The notes under the pieces were generated by a model, which made no database searches, had not been told where the DNA came from, and saw only the letters and a program-made list of their open reading frames with translations. The position numbers were made by a program, and so were the translations under genes. A stretch of 64,000 nt of DNA from Streptomyces sp. V2I9 (lineage in GTDB: Bacteria > Actinomycetota > Actinomycetes > Streptomycetales > Streptomycetaceae). Shown one piece after another: positions 18,502 to 27,379 of this stretch. Position 1 is the stretch's first letter, and each line of letters opens with the position of its first letter. The stretch lies in assembly GCF_030817475.1 (NCBI RefSeq), contig NZ_JAUSZJ010000002.1:186001-250000 (forward strand), written 5' to 3'.

Positions 18502-20514
18502 TTACGCCTTCGGGTGAACCGATTCGTCAGCGCTCACCTGCGGCTTCTCGAACCATCGGGCGAGCACCGACGCGGTCCCCCAATACGCCATCAGCACCCC
18601 TCGGGTACCGAGCGCCGCGACCTTCTCCCGCAGCGGTCGCCTCCTGCTGCCGCAGACGGGCCGGCGGAACTCCCCCGCCCGGCTGCGGGCTCCGGCCCTG
18701 CGGCCCCGGTGCCAGGGGCCCTCGGGGTCGTCGTAGACGTCGGCGTAGCGGGGGCCGGCGATGGGCCAGTCCGACATCAGGCGCTCGGGAAGCGCGAAGG
18801 TCGCCACCAGCGAGGGGGTGTGCTCGGCCACCACGGCGACCGCCTCCTCCATCGCGTCGGGGAGCGAGGTGACCTGATCGGCGGTCAGCCGTCCGGCGGC
18901 GAGCAGGTCACCGCTGTTGCGGTCGATCCACCGGAGCGCGAAGAGCCGCCGCAGCTCGGTGAGGCGTTCGCGCGCCTCGCCCTCGGGCAGCCGGGCCGCG
19001 GCCTCGGCGTACGCCTCGTCCGCCTGCCGGTAGGCGTGGGCCTCGACACCGCGCAGCGCGGCCGGGGAGGCGGCGTTCCAGCGGCCGAGCGGGTCGCCGG
19101 GCGGGGCGGCGCTCATCCGCGCGCGGGCACGGGCGAACCAGAGGTCCTCCACCGCCCCGAACAGGCTGCCGAGGAAGGCGGGGTCTCCCGGGTCTCCGGG
19201 GCCGTCGCCCTCGACGGCCTCCCGTTCGGTGGCGCTGAACAGCATCTCGGCGGCGGCCTTGGCGTGCACGGCGAGGTTGTCGCCCTCGGCGGTGATGGCG
19301 CCCTCGATGCCGGTGAACAGCTCGGTCATCCCGTTGTTCTCCAACAGCCCCTGGGCGCCGCAGCGCTCACGGCATTCGACGATGACGTCACGCGCCCGCC
19401 AGGTGATCCACCCCTTGGCGACGGCGACCAGGCGCTCCGCCTCGTCCCGGTCGGCCTCCGGGGCCGACTCCCAGCGGTCCAGGGCCCTGCGGTGCAGCAG
19501 GCTCATCGCGTAGACGGTGGCCATCGCCCCGGCCAGCGGCCCGTGGTGGGTGCGGTGCGCGTACACCGGGACCTGCCGGGCGGCGCGGGACGCGGAGATC
19601 ATCCGGTGTCCGGCGTACCGGACGGCGATGGCCAGGGTGACCCGCGCGGAGCCGACCGCGCAGGCGCTCATGGAGAGCTTGCCGGGGGTGACCCGCCCGA
19701 TGGAGGCGAGGAACCGCCTTCTGCGGTTGGGTACGTCACTGCGGAACCGGCCGTCGTCGCCGATCCGCCCCTGCTGCCCGGCGAGCAGCGCCCCGCGCGG
19801 GACGAAGCAGCGGTCGAAGGAGGTCAGGCAGTGGTCGACCGGGGACCCCATCCGGGCGGGCAGCCGCCGCACCCGCACCCCCGGCAGGGCGCGGTGGGCG
19901 TCGGTGAGCGGGGCGAGGAAGAGGAAGACCCCGTGGTCGGTGCCGTCGGCGAGCAGACGGGCCGCCACCACACCGGACTTGGGGCCTCCGGCGGGGCTGG
20001 TGTTGGGCATGAACTTCTGCGCCCCGGCATGGGGGGTGTGGAGCACGAAGCCGTCGCGTTCACGGTCGTACGTCGCGGTCGTCTCGATCGCCGCCGCGTC
20101 GTTGCCGTGCGCCACCTCCGTACAGAGGAAGGTGCCCACGCGGCGCAGGGCGAGGAAGTCGGACAGGTCGCGCGAGGTGCCCGCGTCGTGGTCGAGGAGG
20201 CTGCCGAGGAAGAGGTTGTAGTGGATGCCCGCCACGGTCGTCAGGGCGGGGTCGACCGGGCCGAGCCATTCATGCAGGGCGGACAGCGCGCGCGGGTCGG
20301 CGGCCACCCGCGCACCGCTGTCCAGCGCGTTGTTGAGGATGCGCAGCCGGTGGTAGGAGAGAGCGAGTCGTTCGTCGGGGGTGCCGCCACCGGGGCGACG
20401 AAACGGTTCTGTTGTCAGCAGGCGACGCCAGAATCCGTGTTCCTGACGGAAGTTCGGTCCGAAGAGCACGGTGGTGAGCAGGTCGTTCGTGGACGGCGAG
20501 GCCGCGTCATTCAT
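18502..20514 (-). CDS. Acyl-CoA oxidase/dehydrogenase-like flavoprotein
   Basis: 670 residues from the ATG at 20514. The layout is that of acyl-CoA oxidases: an N-terminal helical part, a middle beta domain (FLCTEVAHGNDAAAIETTATYD), then HCLTSFDRCFVPR. The C-terminal helices include CRERCGAQGLLENNGM and the likely catalytic Glu in ITAEGDN. Length fits the ACOX class (about 600-700) rather than 380-residue dehydrogenases. It probably introduces a 2,3-double bond into an acyl thioester with FAD; whether the substrate is CoA- or ACP-bound is unknown. A related enzyme acts in avenolide-type butenolide biosynthesis. It lies between the KAS/KAS III pair and the ACP/KAS pair. Confidence 0.8.
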   Translation of the reverse strand: MNDAASPSTNDLLTTVLFGPNFRQEHGFWRRLLTTEPFRRPGGGTPDERLALSYHRLRILNNALDSGARVAADPRALSALHEWLGPVDPALTTVAGIHYNLFLGSLLDHDAGTSRDLSDFLALRRVGTFLCTEVAHGNDAAAIETTATYDRERDGFVLHTPHAGAQKFMPNTSPAGGPKSGVVAARLLADGTDHGVFLFLAPLTDAHRALPGVRVRRLPARMGSPVDHCLTSFDRCFVPRGALLAGQQGRIGDDGRFRSDVPNRRRRFLASIGRVTPGKLSMSACAVGSARVTLAIAVRYAGHRMISASRAARQVPVYAHRTHHGPLAGAMATVYAMSLLHRRALDRWESAPEADRDEAERLVAVAKGWITWRARDVIVECRERCGAQGLLENNGMTELFTGIEGAITAEGDNLAVHAKAAAEMLFSATEREAVEGDGPGDPGDPAFLGSLFGAVEDLWFARARARMSAAPPGDPLGRWNAASPAALRGVEAHAYRQADEAYAEAAARLPEGEARERLTELRRLFALRWIDRNSGDLLAAGRLTADQVTSLPDAMEEAVAVVAEHTPSLVATFALPERLMSDWPIAGPRYADVYDDPEGPWHRGRRAGARSRAGEFRRPVCGSRRRPLREKVAALGTRGVLMAYWGTASVLARWFEKPQVSADESVHPKA

Positions 20515-20546
20515 GGGTACGGTCACAACACAGTAACGATCAAGGA

Positions 20547-20569
20547 ACGGCGAGGACACCCCTCGCCGT
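20547..20569 (-). terminator. Small hairpin between the two halves of the KAS cluster
   Basis: 9-bp perfect arms (20547-20555 and 20561-20569) with a 5-nt loop, between the stop of the upstream KAS gene and the start of the acyl-CoA-oxidase-like gene. It may end or attenuate the first transcript. Confidence 0.5.
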
Positions 20570-20588
20570 CCTGAAATGCCCCCGTATA

Positions 20589-21842
20589 TCAGGCACGTTG
20601 GAAGGCGAGGGCGACATTGTGGCCGCCGAAGCCGAAGGAGTGGCTGAGCGCGGTCTCGACCCGCTGGTGGCGGGGTTCCTTCGTCACACAGTCGAGTGGG
20701 AAGGCATCGGGCAGCGCGTCCAGGTTGGCGATCGGCGGCACGGTGGAACGCTCCAGTGTCAGCACGGTGGCCACCGCCTCGATCGCGCCCGCCGCCGCCA
20801 GGGTGTGCCCGAGGACGCCCTTGGGCGCGGTGACCGACGGCCGGTGCGGGAAGAGCCGGGAGACGAGCGTGGCCTCCATGGCGTCGTTGAGCGGCGTGGA
20901 GGTCCCGTGGGCGTTGATGTGGTCGACATCGCCCGGCGCCCAGCCCGCCTGGTCGAGGGCCGCCTGGACGGCGCGCTGGGCACCGTACCCGTCGGGGGCC
21001 GGGGCGGTGGGGTGGTGGGCGTCCGTGCTGGAGCCGGCCCCGGTGAGCAGGGCGCGCGCGCGGCCCCCGCGGGCGCGTACGCCTTCCTCGCGCTCCAGGA
21101 CGAGCATGGCCGCGCCCTCACCGATGACGAAGCCGTCCCGGTCGGCGGCGAACGGACGGGACGCGGCCGCCGGGTCTCCGCCACGGGTGGACAGCGCGCC
21201 CATCCGGGCGAACGCGGTGACCACCAGCGGGGTCAGCACCGCCTCCGCGCCGCCCGCCACCACCACGTCGCAGCCGCCGGTCAGCAGCAGATCGCGGGCG
21301 ACGGCGACGGCCGTGGCCCCGGAGGCGCAGGCGGTGGCCGGGGCGAGGCTCGGGCCGCCGGCCTTGAGCGCGATGGCGACCTCGCCCGCCGCCGCGTTGG
21401 GGATCATCATGGGGACCAGCAGCGGGGAGACCGCGTCGGGGCCCGAGGCCGCCAGTCTGGCCGCGTTGTCGACGAGGACGGAGACACCGCCGACGCCCAC
21501 GCCGAGGACCACGCCGACCCGGCTGCCGTCCCACCGGACCGGGTCGAGGCCGGCGTCGGCGACGGCCTGCCGGGCGGCCACCAGCGCCAGCTTCACGAAC
21601 CGGGCCATCCGCCACACCGACCGGCCGCCCACCGCCGCGTCCAGATCGATGCCGTCGACCGGACACGCGAAGTCGACCGGGAGTCCGGCCAGTTCGTCGC
21701 ACCGCCGGGCGGTGGAGTGCCCGGAGCACAGTCCCTCCCAGAAGCTGTGCTCGTCCGCCCCTGCGGGTGTCACCAGGCCGACGCCCGTCACCGCGACGGC
21801 GGCGGTCCGGGCCTCGGCGGCCTGATCAGCGGGGAGCGACAT
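20589..21842 (-). CDS. Second beta-ketoacyl-ACP synthase II (FabF-like)
   Basis: 417 residues. The nucleophile elbow is PATACASG, and both histidines are present (INAHGTSTPLND and KGVLGHTLAAAG). It is clearly related to the KAS 3 kb downstream, which suggests an old duplication. Its ATG at 21842 lies 17 bp inside the end of the KAS III gene, so the two are cotranscribed. It likely performs a different elongation round or chain length from the other KAS; no chain-length-factor replacement of the Cys is seen. Confidence 0.88.
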   Translation of the reverse strand: MSLPADQAAEARTAAVAVTGVGLVTPAGADEHSFWEGLCSGHSTARRCDELAGLPVDFACPVDGIDLDAAVGGRSVWRMARFVKLALVAARQAVADAGLDPVRWDGSRVGVVLGVGVGGVSVLVDNAARLAASGPDAVSPLLVPMMIPNAAAGEVAIALKAGGPSLAPATACASGATAVAVARDLLLTGGCDVVVAGGAEAVLTPLVVTAFARMGALSTRGGDPAAASRPFAADRDGFVIGEGAAMLVLEREEGVRARGGRARALLTGAGSSTDAHHPTAPAPDGYGAQRAVQAALDQAGWAPGDVDHINAHGTSTPLNDAMEATLVSRLFPHRPSVTAPKGVLGHTLAAAGAIEAVATVLTLERSTVPPIANLDALPDAFPLDCVTKEPRHQRVETALSHSFGFGGHNVALAFQRA

Positions 21843-22971
21843 GCTGTGTTCCTTCCATCGAATCCGTGCACATGGTCTGCGGGGTCCCGGGCCAGCGGAG
21901 TGCCGCCGAGCCCCAGGTCAGTCCGCCCCCGAAAGCGGTGAGCAGCACCCGGTCGCCGGGGCGGAGCAGGCCCCCGTCCGCCGCGTCGGCCAGGGCCAGC
22001 GGGATGGAGGCGGCTCCGGTGTTGCCGACCTGCTCCAGATGGGTCACGCACCGCTGCGGGGCGATGCCGACGCGTTCCGCGACGGCGCGCAGGATGCGGG
22101 CGTTGGCCTGATGCGGCACGAAGCGGTCGACCTCGGCCGGGTCCCAGCCGACCCGGTCCAGGAGCGCCCGGCAGGAGTCGGTCATCCGTTCGACGGCGTG
22201 CTGGTAGACGGTGGCGCCCCGCATCCGGAAGTACGCGTCGCCCGGGCCCGGCGGCTTGCCGCTCGCCCGTTCCCGTGCGCCGCCGCCGGGGACGGTGATC
22301 AGGCTGTAGCCCGTGCCGTCGCTGCCCAGGTCGAACGCGAGCAGTTCGCCGGGGTCGCCGGGCAGCCCGGCCGCCACGAGGGCGGCGCCCGCCCCGTCGC
22401 CGAAGACGACGCCCGCCGAGCGGTCGGCCGGGTCGAGCCAGGTCGAGTAGACGTCGGCACCCACCAGCAGGACGCGGTCGTAGAGCCCCGAGGCGACCAG
22501 GCCGTGGCAGACGGCGAGGCCGTAGACGAAGCCGCTGCACACGGCGGCGATGTCCAGGGCCGGTACGGTGCCGAGCCCGAGGCGGGCCGCGAGCGCGGGG
22601 GCGGTGCCCGGACAGAGGTGGTCGGGGGTGGCGGTGGCGAGGACCACCGCGTCCACCTCGCCCCTCGCCGGGGCGCGGGCCAGCAGCCGGGCGGCCGCTT
22701 CGTAGGCGAGGTCGCCCGTCGCGACGTCCGGTCCGGCGCGGTGCCGGCTGCCGATGCCGGTCCGGCGGCGGACCCAGGCGTCGTCGACCTCCCAGTCGGC
22801 GGGGAGCCGGTCGTTGGCGACCGGCTCGCCCGGCACCCAGCCCGCCACGCTCTGCAGCACCGCCGTGCGTGGTCCTGCCGCTAAGACGCCCGCCCGCGCT
22901 CCCGGCTCCGTACCGCTGCCGGCCGCCCGTCTCCTCGCCACCCGTCGCCCCGATCCATTGTCGTACTGCAT
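21826..22971 (-). CDS. Beta-ketoacyl-ACP synthase III (FabH-like)
   Basis: 381 residues, with the Cys-His-Asn triad in order: AAVCSGFVYG, PHQANARI and GNTGAASIP. KAS III enzymes start chains by condensing an acyl-CoA with malonyl-ACP. The N-terminus is about 35 residues longer than typical FabH, so an internal start is possible. It is the first gene of the cluster and presumably sets the starter unit. The stop overlaps the next KAS gene by 17 bp. A 69-bp gap separates it from the kinase gene upstream. Confidence 0.88.
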   Translation of the reverse strand: MQYDNGSGRRVARRRAAGSGTEPGARAGVLAAGPRTAVLQSVAGWVPGEPVANDRLPADWEVDDAWVRRRTGIGSRHRAGPDVATGDLAYEAAARLLARAPARGEVDAVVLATATPDHLCPGTAPALAARLGLGTVPALDIAAVCSGFVYGLAVCHGLVASGLYDRVLLVGADVYSTWLDPADRSAGVVFGDGAGAALVAAGLPGDPGELLAFDLGSDGTGYSLITVPGGGARERASGKPPGPGDAYFRMRGATVYQHAVERMTDSCRALLDRVGWDPAEVDRFVPHQANARILRAVAERVGIAPQRCVTHLEQVGNTGAASIPLALADAADGGLLRPGDRVLLTAFGGGLTWGSAALRWPGTPQTMCTDSMEGTQHVAPR

Positions 22972-23040
22972 CCGGTTGACGAACGGCGGAACGTCTCACG
23001 AGGATGCGTTCGACTGCGCCGAACGGGTCATGATGGTGCG

Positions 23041-23973
23041 TCAGTTGTGCGCGAGGGCGTCGCGGAGCTCGTGCGCGCCGGGCGGGTTGGCCCCGGCCCG
23101 CGAGACGGTCACGGCGGCGGAGGCGACCGCGTGGCGCAGGACGTCGACGACGGTGTCCCGGTCCACGGCGGGCAACCGTTCCCGCGCGCCTTCGCCGATC
23201 AGCCCGTGCGCGGCGAGGGCGTGGAGGGTCCCCGACATGAAGGCGTCGCCCGCGCCGACGGTGTCGGCGACCTCGACCCTCGGCGCCTCGACCGGGATCG
23301 GGCCGCCGGGCAGGAGGGCCAGGGCCCCGTCGCCTCCCCGCGTCACGAGCACGGCGGCGGGGCCGAGCCCCAGCCAGCGTTCCGCGATCCGGTCCGGCTC
23401 CTCCCCCGGGTACAGCCACTCCAGGTCCTCGTCGCTCGCCTTGACCAGGTCGCTCAGCGCCACGCACTCCTCGACCCGGCGTACAGCCGTCGCGCGGTCG
23501 CCCATGAGGGCGGGCCGCACATTGGGGTCGTAGCTGACGGTCGCGGTGGGCCGGGCGGAGCGGACGAGGTCCAGGACGGTGGCCGATCCGGGCGCGGCCA
23601 CCGCCCCGATCGACCCGGTGTGCACATGGGCCGGCGCGGGGGCGACGGCGACCGGGGAGAGGTCCCAGGTGACGTCGAAGGCGTACGTGGCCCGCCCGGC
23701 CGCGTCGAGGGTGACGGCGGCCGACGGCGTGGCCGTGGCGGAGCCGTCGGTGCGCACGTCGACCCCGCCGGAGGCCAGGTGCGCCCGGATGAGCCGCCCG
23801 TTGTCGTCCGCGCCGAGCTGGGTGAGCAGCACGGTGCGGTGGCCGAGACGGGCCAGGCCGTACGCGACGTTGGCGGGGCTGCCGCCCGGATGGACACGCG
23901 GGGCCTCTCCGGGGAGTTGGACGATGTCGGCCACGCATTCACCGATGACCAGCAGTTCGCCGTGGTCGGGCAT
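23041..23973 (-). CDS. PfkB-family carbohydrate kinase (fructokinase-like)
   Basis: 310 residues of the ribokinase fold. The N-terminal signature is GECVADIVQLPG with PGGSPANVAYGLARLG, and the C-terminal anion hole with catalytic Asp is DTVGAGDAFMSGTL. It phosphorylates a sugar, probably fructose or a related ketose, with ATP in the cytoplasm; specificity is not readable. It is codirectional with the KAS cluster, but nothing in its family links it to lipid synthesis. It may simply be the upstream neighbour. Confidence 0.88.
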   Translation of the reverse strand: MPDHGELLVIGECVADIVQLPGEAPRVHPGGSPANVAYGLARLGHRTVLLTQLGADDNGRLIRAHLASGGVDVRTDGSATATPSAAVTLDAAGRATYAFDVTWDLSPVAVAPAPAHVHTGSIGAVAAPGSATVLDLVRSARPTATVSYDPNVRPALMGDRATAVRRVEECVALSDLVKASDEDLEWLYPGEEPDRIAERWLGLGPAAVLVTRGGDGALALLPGGPIPVEAPRVEVADTVGAGDAFMSGTLHALAAHGLIGEGARERLPAVDRDTVVDVLRHAVASAAVTVSRAGANPPGAHELRDALAHN

Positions 23974-24065
23974 GGGCGGTTCTCCTCAAGGGCGAGTGGT
24001 GGGGCGGCGGTTCCGGAGGCTCCGCCGGACAGGATTCCTGCACGTTTCACCGGGGCCGTCACGCC

Positions 24066-25424
24066 CTACGGGTTCACCGCCGCCTCCGTACGGGGAGCGG
24101 TGTCGGCGAGCGGCTTCGCGGGGGCGGTCCGGCGTACCCAGAGGAGGGCGCCGGCCAGCACGGCGGTGGCGGCGAGCAGCCAGGGCAGCGGGCCCGGCGG
24201 CAGGGCGCCCGCGCCCAGTCCCGCCCCGGCGGCGACCAGTTGCAGGGCGAGCGACTGGACGGAGAGGGCGGTGGCGCGGCCGGAGGCGTCGACGCGGCGG
24301 TGCAGCAGGTCGTTCTCGTTGGGGCCCGCGGCTCCGAGTCCCAGGTACACGAGCCCGTAGCCGGCGACGGCCACCGCGGTGGCAAGGGCGCTCATCGTGT
24401 GTGCGGTGATCCCGAGCAGGGTCAGCCCCAGCACCGTGAACGCGAGGCTCACGAGCACCGCGCGCTCGCTGCCGCCGGAGAACCGGGCGACCAGCGGGGC
24501 GAGTTGGCTGCCGATCGCGGAGCACAGGAATCCCGCGCAGGCGAGCCCGGCGTAGACCAGGGCGCCGGATTCCGCGGTCCCCATGAGGGCGGCCGCCCGG
24601 CCCGGAGTGAGCAGTTCGACGGCGGCGAGGGCGGCCCCGGCGGCGCTCGCGGTCAGCAGGATGCGACGGATCAGGGCGTCGCGGGCGCCGAGTCGCAGAC
24701 CGGCGGCGATGGCGGCGGGCACACCGCCCACGACCAGGCGCAGGGTGGTGCGGGGCCGGGGCGGTTCGGGCAGGGAGCTGAGCACGTAGAGCACGAAGAC
24801 GAGTTCGACCAGCGCGCCGAACAGGGCGGGAACGGAGAGCGGGATCACGAGCCCGCCGGTCGCGCCGGTCAGCCACTCCCCCGCACCGGGGGCGAGTCCG
24901 AGCAGCCAGGGCAGTCCGCCGCCGAGCAGGGTCCCGATGGCGAGAGCGGCCGAAGTGGCGGACCCGCCGCGCGCCAGGCCCGTACGCAGGTCGGCGTCGG
25001 GTCCGGCGTGGGCGTGGACGGTGTCCACGTACCAGGCTTCGGCGGGTCCGCTGGACAGGGCGCGGGCGAGGCCCATCAGGCCCATGCCGAGGGCGATGGC
25101 CCAGCCCGCCGCGCCGAGGCCGATGAGGGTGAAGGCGGTGAGGTTGAGCAGTCCGGCGAGGGCCAGGACGGGGCGTCGCCCGATGACGTCGGACAGCCCG
25201 CCGGTGGGCAGTTCCATCGCGGCGGCGGTGAGGGAGTGCACGGCGAAGAAGCCCGCGATGGCGGCGAGGCCCATCCCCCGTTCGGTGAAGAGGAGCACTC
25301 CGGGGGCGATGGACATGCCGATGGGGAACCAGAAGAGGAAGGAGACCGCTACGTACCGGCGGCGTGCGGTCGCCTCGTCGAGGCCGCCCGCAGGGGCGGC
25401 GGCGAAGGCCGGGCGGCGCGTCAC
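24066..25424 (-). CDS. MFS transporter (12 TM, drug-efflux-like)
   Basis: 452 residues with about twelve hydrophobic segments. The loop 2-3 motif is GGLSDVIGRRPVLAL (MFS motif A). The start ATG at 25424 overlaps the stop of the regulator gene (ATGA), so the pair forms a coupled operon under probable autoregulation. It is likely an exporter, but no substrate can be assigned. It could export the product of the downstream KAS cluster, though the kinase gene intervenes. Confidence 0.85.
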   Translation of the reverse strand: MTRRPAFAAAPAGGLDEATARRRYVAVSFLFWFPIGMSIAPGVLLFTERGMGLAAIAGFFAVHSLTAAAMELPTGGLSDVIGRRPVLALAGLLNLTAFTLIGLGAAGWAIALGMGLMGLARALSSGPAEAWYVDTVHAHAGPDADLRTGLARGGSATSAALAIGTLLGGGLPWLLGLAPGAGEWLTGATGGLVIPLSVPALFGALVELVFVLYVLSSLPEPPRPRTTLRLVVGGVPAAIAAGLRLGARDALIRRILLTASAAGAALAAVELLTPGRAAALMGTAESGALVYAGLACAGFLCSAIGSQLAPLVARFSGGSERAVLVSLAFTVLGLTLLGITAHTMSALATAVAVAGYGLVYLGLGAAGPNENDLLHRRVDASGRATALSVQSLALQLVAAGAGLGAGALPPGPLPWLLAATAVLAGALLWVRRTAPAKPLADTAPRTEAAVNP

Positions 25425-26095
25425 GACGCGTCTCCGGTGGTGGCGTCCGGGCTTCCGGCGTCCGTCGCGTCAGGCCCGGCGGAGGCGTCCGCGCGGTCCC
25501 GGGCGGCCTCCGGCTGCGGGGCCAACGGCAGTCCGGCGGTGAACAGGACGACCCGTTCGGCGCGGGGGTCCCCGGCGTCGCGGGCGCTCAGCTCGTCCGT
25601 CTTCGCCCGGAACGCCTCCCACAGTTCGGCGAGGGACTCCGGGGTCAGCCGGGGCATCATGTCGCTGATGCCCGAGGGCTCCTGCCACTCCTGAGCCAGC
25701 AGGCCGTCCTCAAGGTCCGCCTCGTGGTGGTCCAACGACTGCTGGAGGTGCTCGATCTGACGGCGGTGCAGAACGTTGAGGATCGCGCTGCCGCCGGGGC
25801 TGCGGCGCAGCGCCTCGTTGCTCCACGAGGTCATGGCGTGCACGGACTTCCAGCGGCGTTCGCGGCCGTCGCGGTGCACGGCCTCGGTGACGAAGGCATA
25901 CTTCGCGAGCACGCGCAGGTGGTAGCTGGTGGAGGCCGACGACTCCCCTGTCCTGCCCGCGAGCTCACTGGCGGTGGCCGGGCCGTGCTGCCGCAGCAGC
26001 CCGAGCAGGGTGAGGCGGAGGGGGTGGGTGAGCGCCTTGAAGGCGGCACCGTCCTCCACGGGATCGAGTGTGCGACGACTCTCTTCGCTGTCCAT
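25421..26095 (-). CDS. ArsR-type winged-helix regulator
   Basis: 224 residues from the ATG at 26095. An N-terminal winged HTH is clear: FKALTHPLRLTLLGLLRQHGPATASELAGR, then ASTSYHLRVLAKYAFV. The ~130 extra C-terminal residues probably sense a ligand or dimerise; no metal-binding ELCVCD motif is seen, so it is unlikely to be a metal sensor. It precedes and overlaps the MFS exporter gene and probably represses that operon. Confidence 0.85.
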   Translation of the reverse strand: MDSEESRRTLDPVEDGAAFKALTHPLRLTLLGLLRQHGPATASELAGRTGESSASTSYHLRVLAKYAFVTEAVHRDGRERRWKSVHAMTSWSNEALRRSPGGSAILNVLHRRQIEHLQQSLDHHEADLEDGLLAQEWQEPSGISDMMPRLTPESLAELWEAFRAKTDELSARDAGDPRAERVVLFTAGLPLAPQPEAARDRADASAGPDATDAGSPDATTGDAS

Positions 26096-26281
26096 GACCG
26101 CAGCGTAGAACGGCGCGGGCACTTTCCCAAAGTGTTTTTGCAGAATGTTTTTTGGAAACTTGCGGGCGTCTCCGGAGGCCGGGTTCGAGCCCGCCCGGTC
26201 CAGGGCACCGAGGCCGCTCAGGGCCCGGCTCGGCCCCCCTCCCCGTGAGCACCCCGGCCTCCCCGTGATGGCGGTCCCGGC

Positions 26282-27154
26282 TCAGCCCGCCCGCGCCGCC
26301 TCCAGGGCGTCCGCGACCCGGCCCAGGAACCGGGCGTGGTCGCGGGGCCCGTAGAGGGGTTCGGGGTTCCACGCGATGACGGGCACAGGCGGGGCGCCGC
26401 GCCCCCACAGCCCCTCCAGCGGGGCGGCGTGGGCGCGGGCGTCGGCCAGGATCACCTCGGGCCGCAGGGCGAGGATGCCGGCGCGGTCGAGCGTGGCCCA
26501 GTTGACCCCCGGCCCCTCGGGCGGCTCGACCACCTGGACGCCCAGTTCGGTGAGGACGCGCAACTCGGGCCACATCGCCGGGCGCGCGACGTACGCCCGG
26601 TCCGGGCTCGCCGGAGAGAGGGCGAGCACACGGGGGCCGTCGGCCGGCGGGGTGGCGGCCACGGCGCGCAACCGCTCGCGGGCGGCGGCCGGTTCCCGCT
26701 CCGCACCCGGCCGGTCCGGGGCCCCGAGCGAACGGGCCAGCAGGGCGAACCGGTCGCCGATCCGCCCGAACGTCCGGGCCTGACCGACGTCGAGGACGAC
26801 CACCGGCACCCGCTCCTCCAGGCGTTCGGCCGTCTCGGGTGTCAGCCCGTAGACGTGGCCACCGCCGTAGCTGACGGCCACCACGAGGTCCGGCCCCGCG
26901 CTCAGCAGCCGCTCGGCGTCCAGGGAGCCGCCGGCACCGACGTACGCGACCTCGCCGAAGGGCAGGGTCCCGGTCTTCGCCGTGTCGGGGTCCGGGCCGT
27001 CGTGCTCGGACCCGAAGACGGCCATCGGCCGGATACCGAGGTCCCACAGAGTCGCGCCGGCCTGGACGTAGGCCAGCACCCGCCGAGGCGGCCGAGGCGC
27101 CGCCGACTGCCGCCCCCGGTCGTCGGAGAACCGCCATTCGCTCTGCTCCGTCAC
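26282..27154 (-). CDS. Periplasmic-binding-fold protein lacking a visible export signal
   Basis: 290 residues from a GTG at 27154. The fold resembles iron-siderophore/B12 binding proteins (TroA/FhuD-like): VLAYVQAGATLWDLGIRPMAVFG, EAERLLSAGPDLVVAVS-type strand, and PVIAWNPEPLYG near the end. No signal peptide or lipobox precedes it from the chosen start, and extending upstream gives no hydrophobic segment either. No permease or ATPase gene adjoins. It may work inside the cell, or be an orphan that borrows another system. The ligand is unknown. Confidence 0.7.
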   Translation of the reverse strand: MTEQSEWRFSDDRGRQSAAPRPPRRVLAYVQAGATLWDLGIRPMAVFGSEHDGPDPDTAKTGTLPFGEVAYVGAGGSLDAERLLSAGPDLVVAVSYGGGHVYGLTPETAERLEERVPVVVLDVGQARTFGRIGDRFALLARSLGAPDRPGAEREPAAARERLRAVAATPPADGPRVLALSPASPDRAYVARPAMWPELRVLTELGVQVVEPPEGPGVNWATLDRAGILALRPEVILADARAHAAPLEGLWGRGAPPVPVIAWNPEPLYGPRDHARFLGRVADALEAARAG

Positions 27155-27379
27155 GTCACACACGCCCCTCCGCCGCCGACCGCCGTACCCCTGGTGCGAG
27201 TTCGCACACCTGTACCTGCCCAGCTCCTCCTGGCCACACCCCTCCGGTCCGGGAACAAACGGCGGCCCGTCAGTCCCGGCGGCGCCGTGCACATAGAGTC
27301 ACAAGATGCTAGACATTGGTCACTGAATGTCATTTCTCGGCGTCCTGCGCCTCCCCCTCCCGAACGGAGTCGACCTCCC

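Noticed and set aside
20589..21842. Second KAS as a chain-length factor partner of the other KAS
   Set aside because: The active-site Cys and both His are present, whereas chain-length factors replace the Cys.
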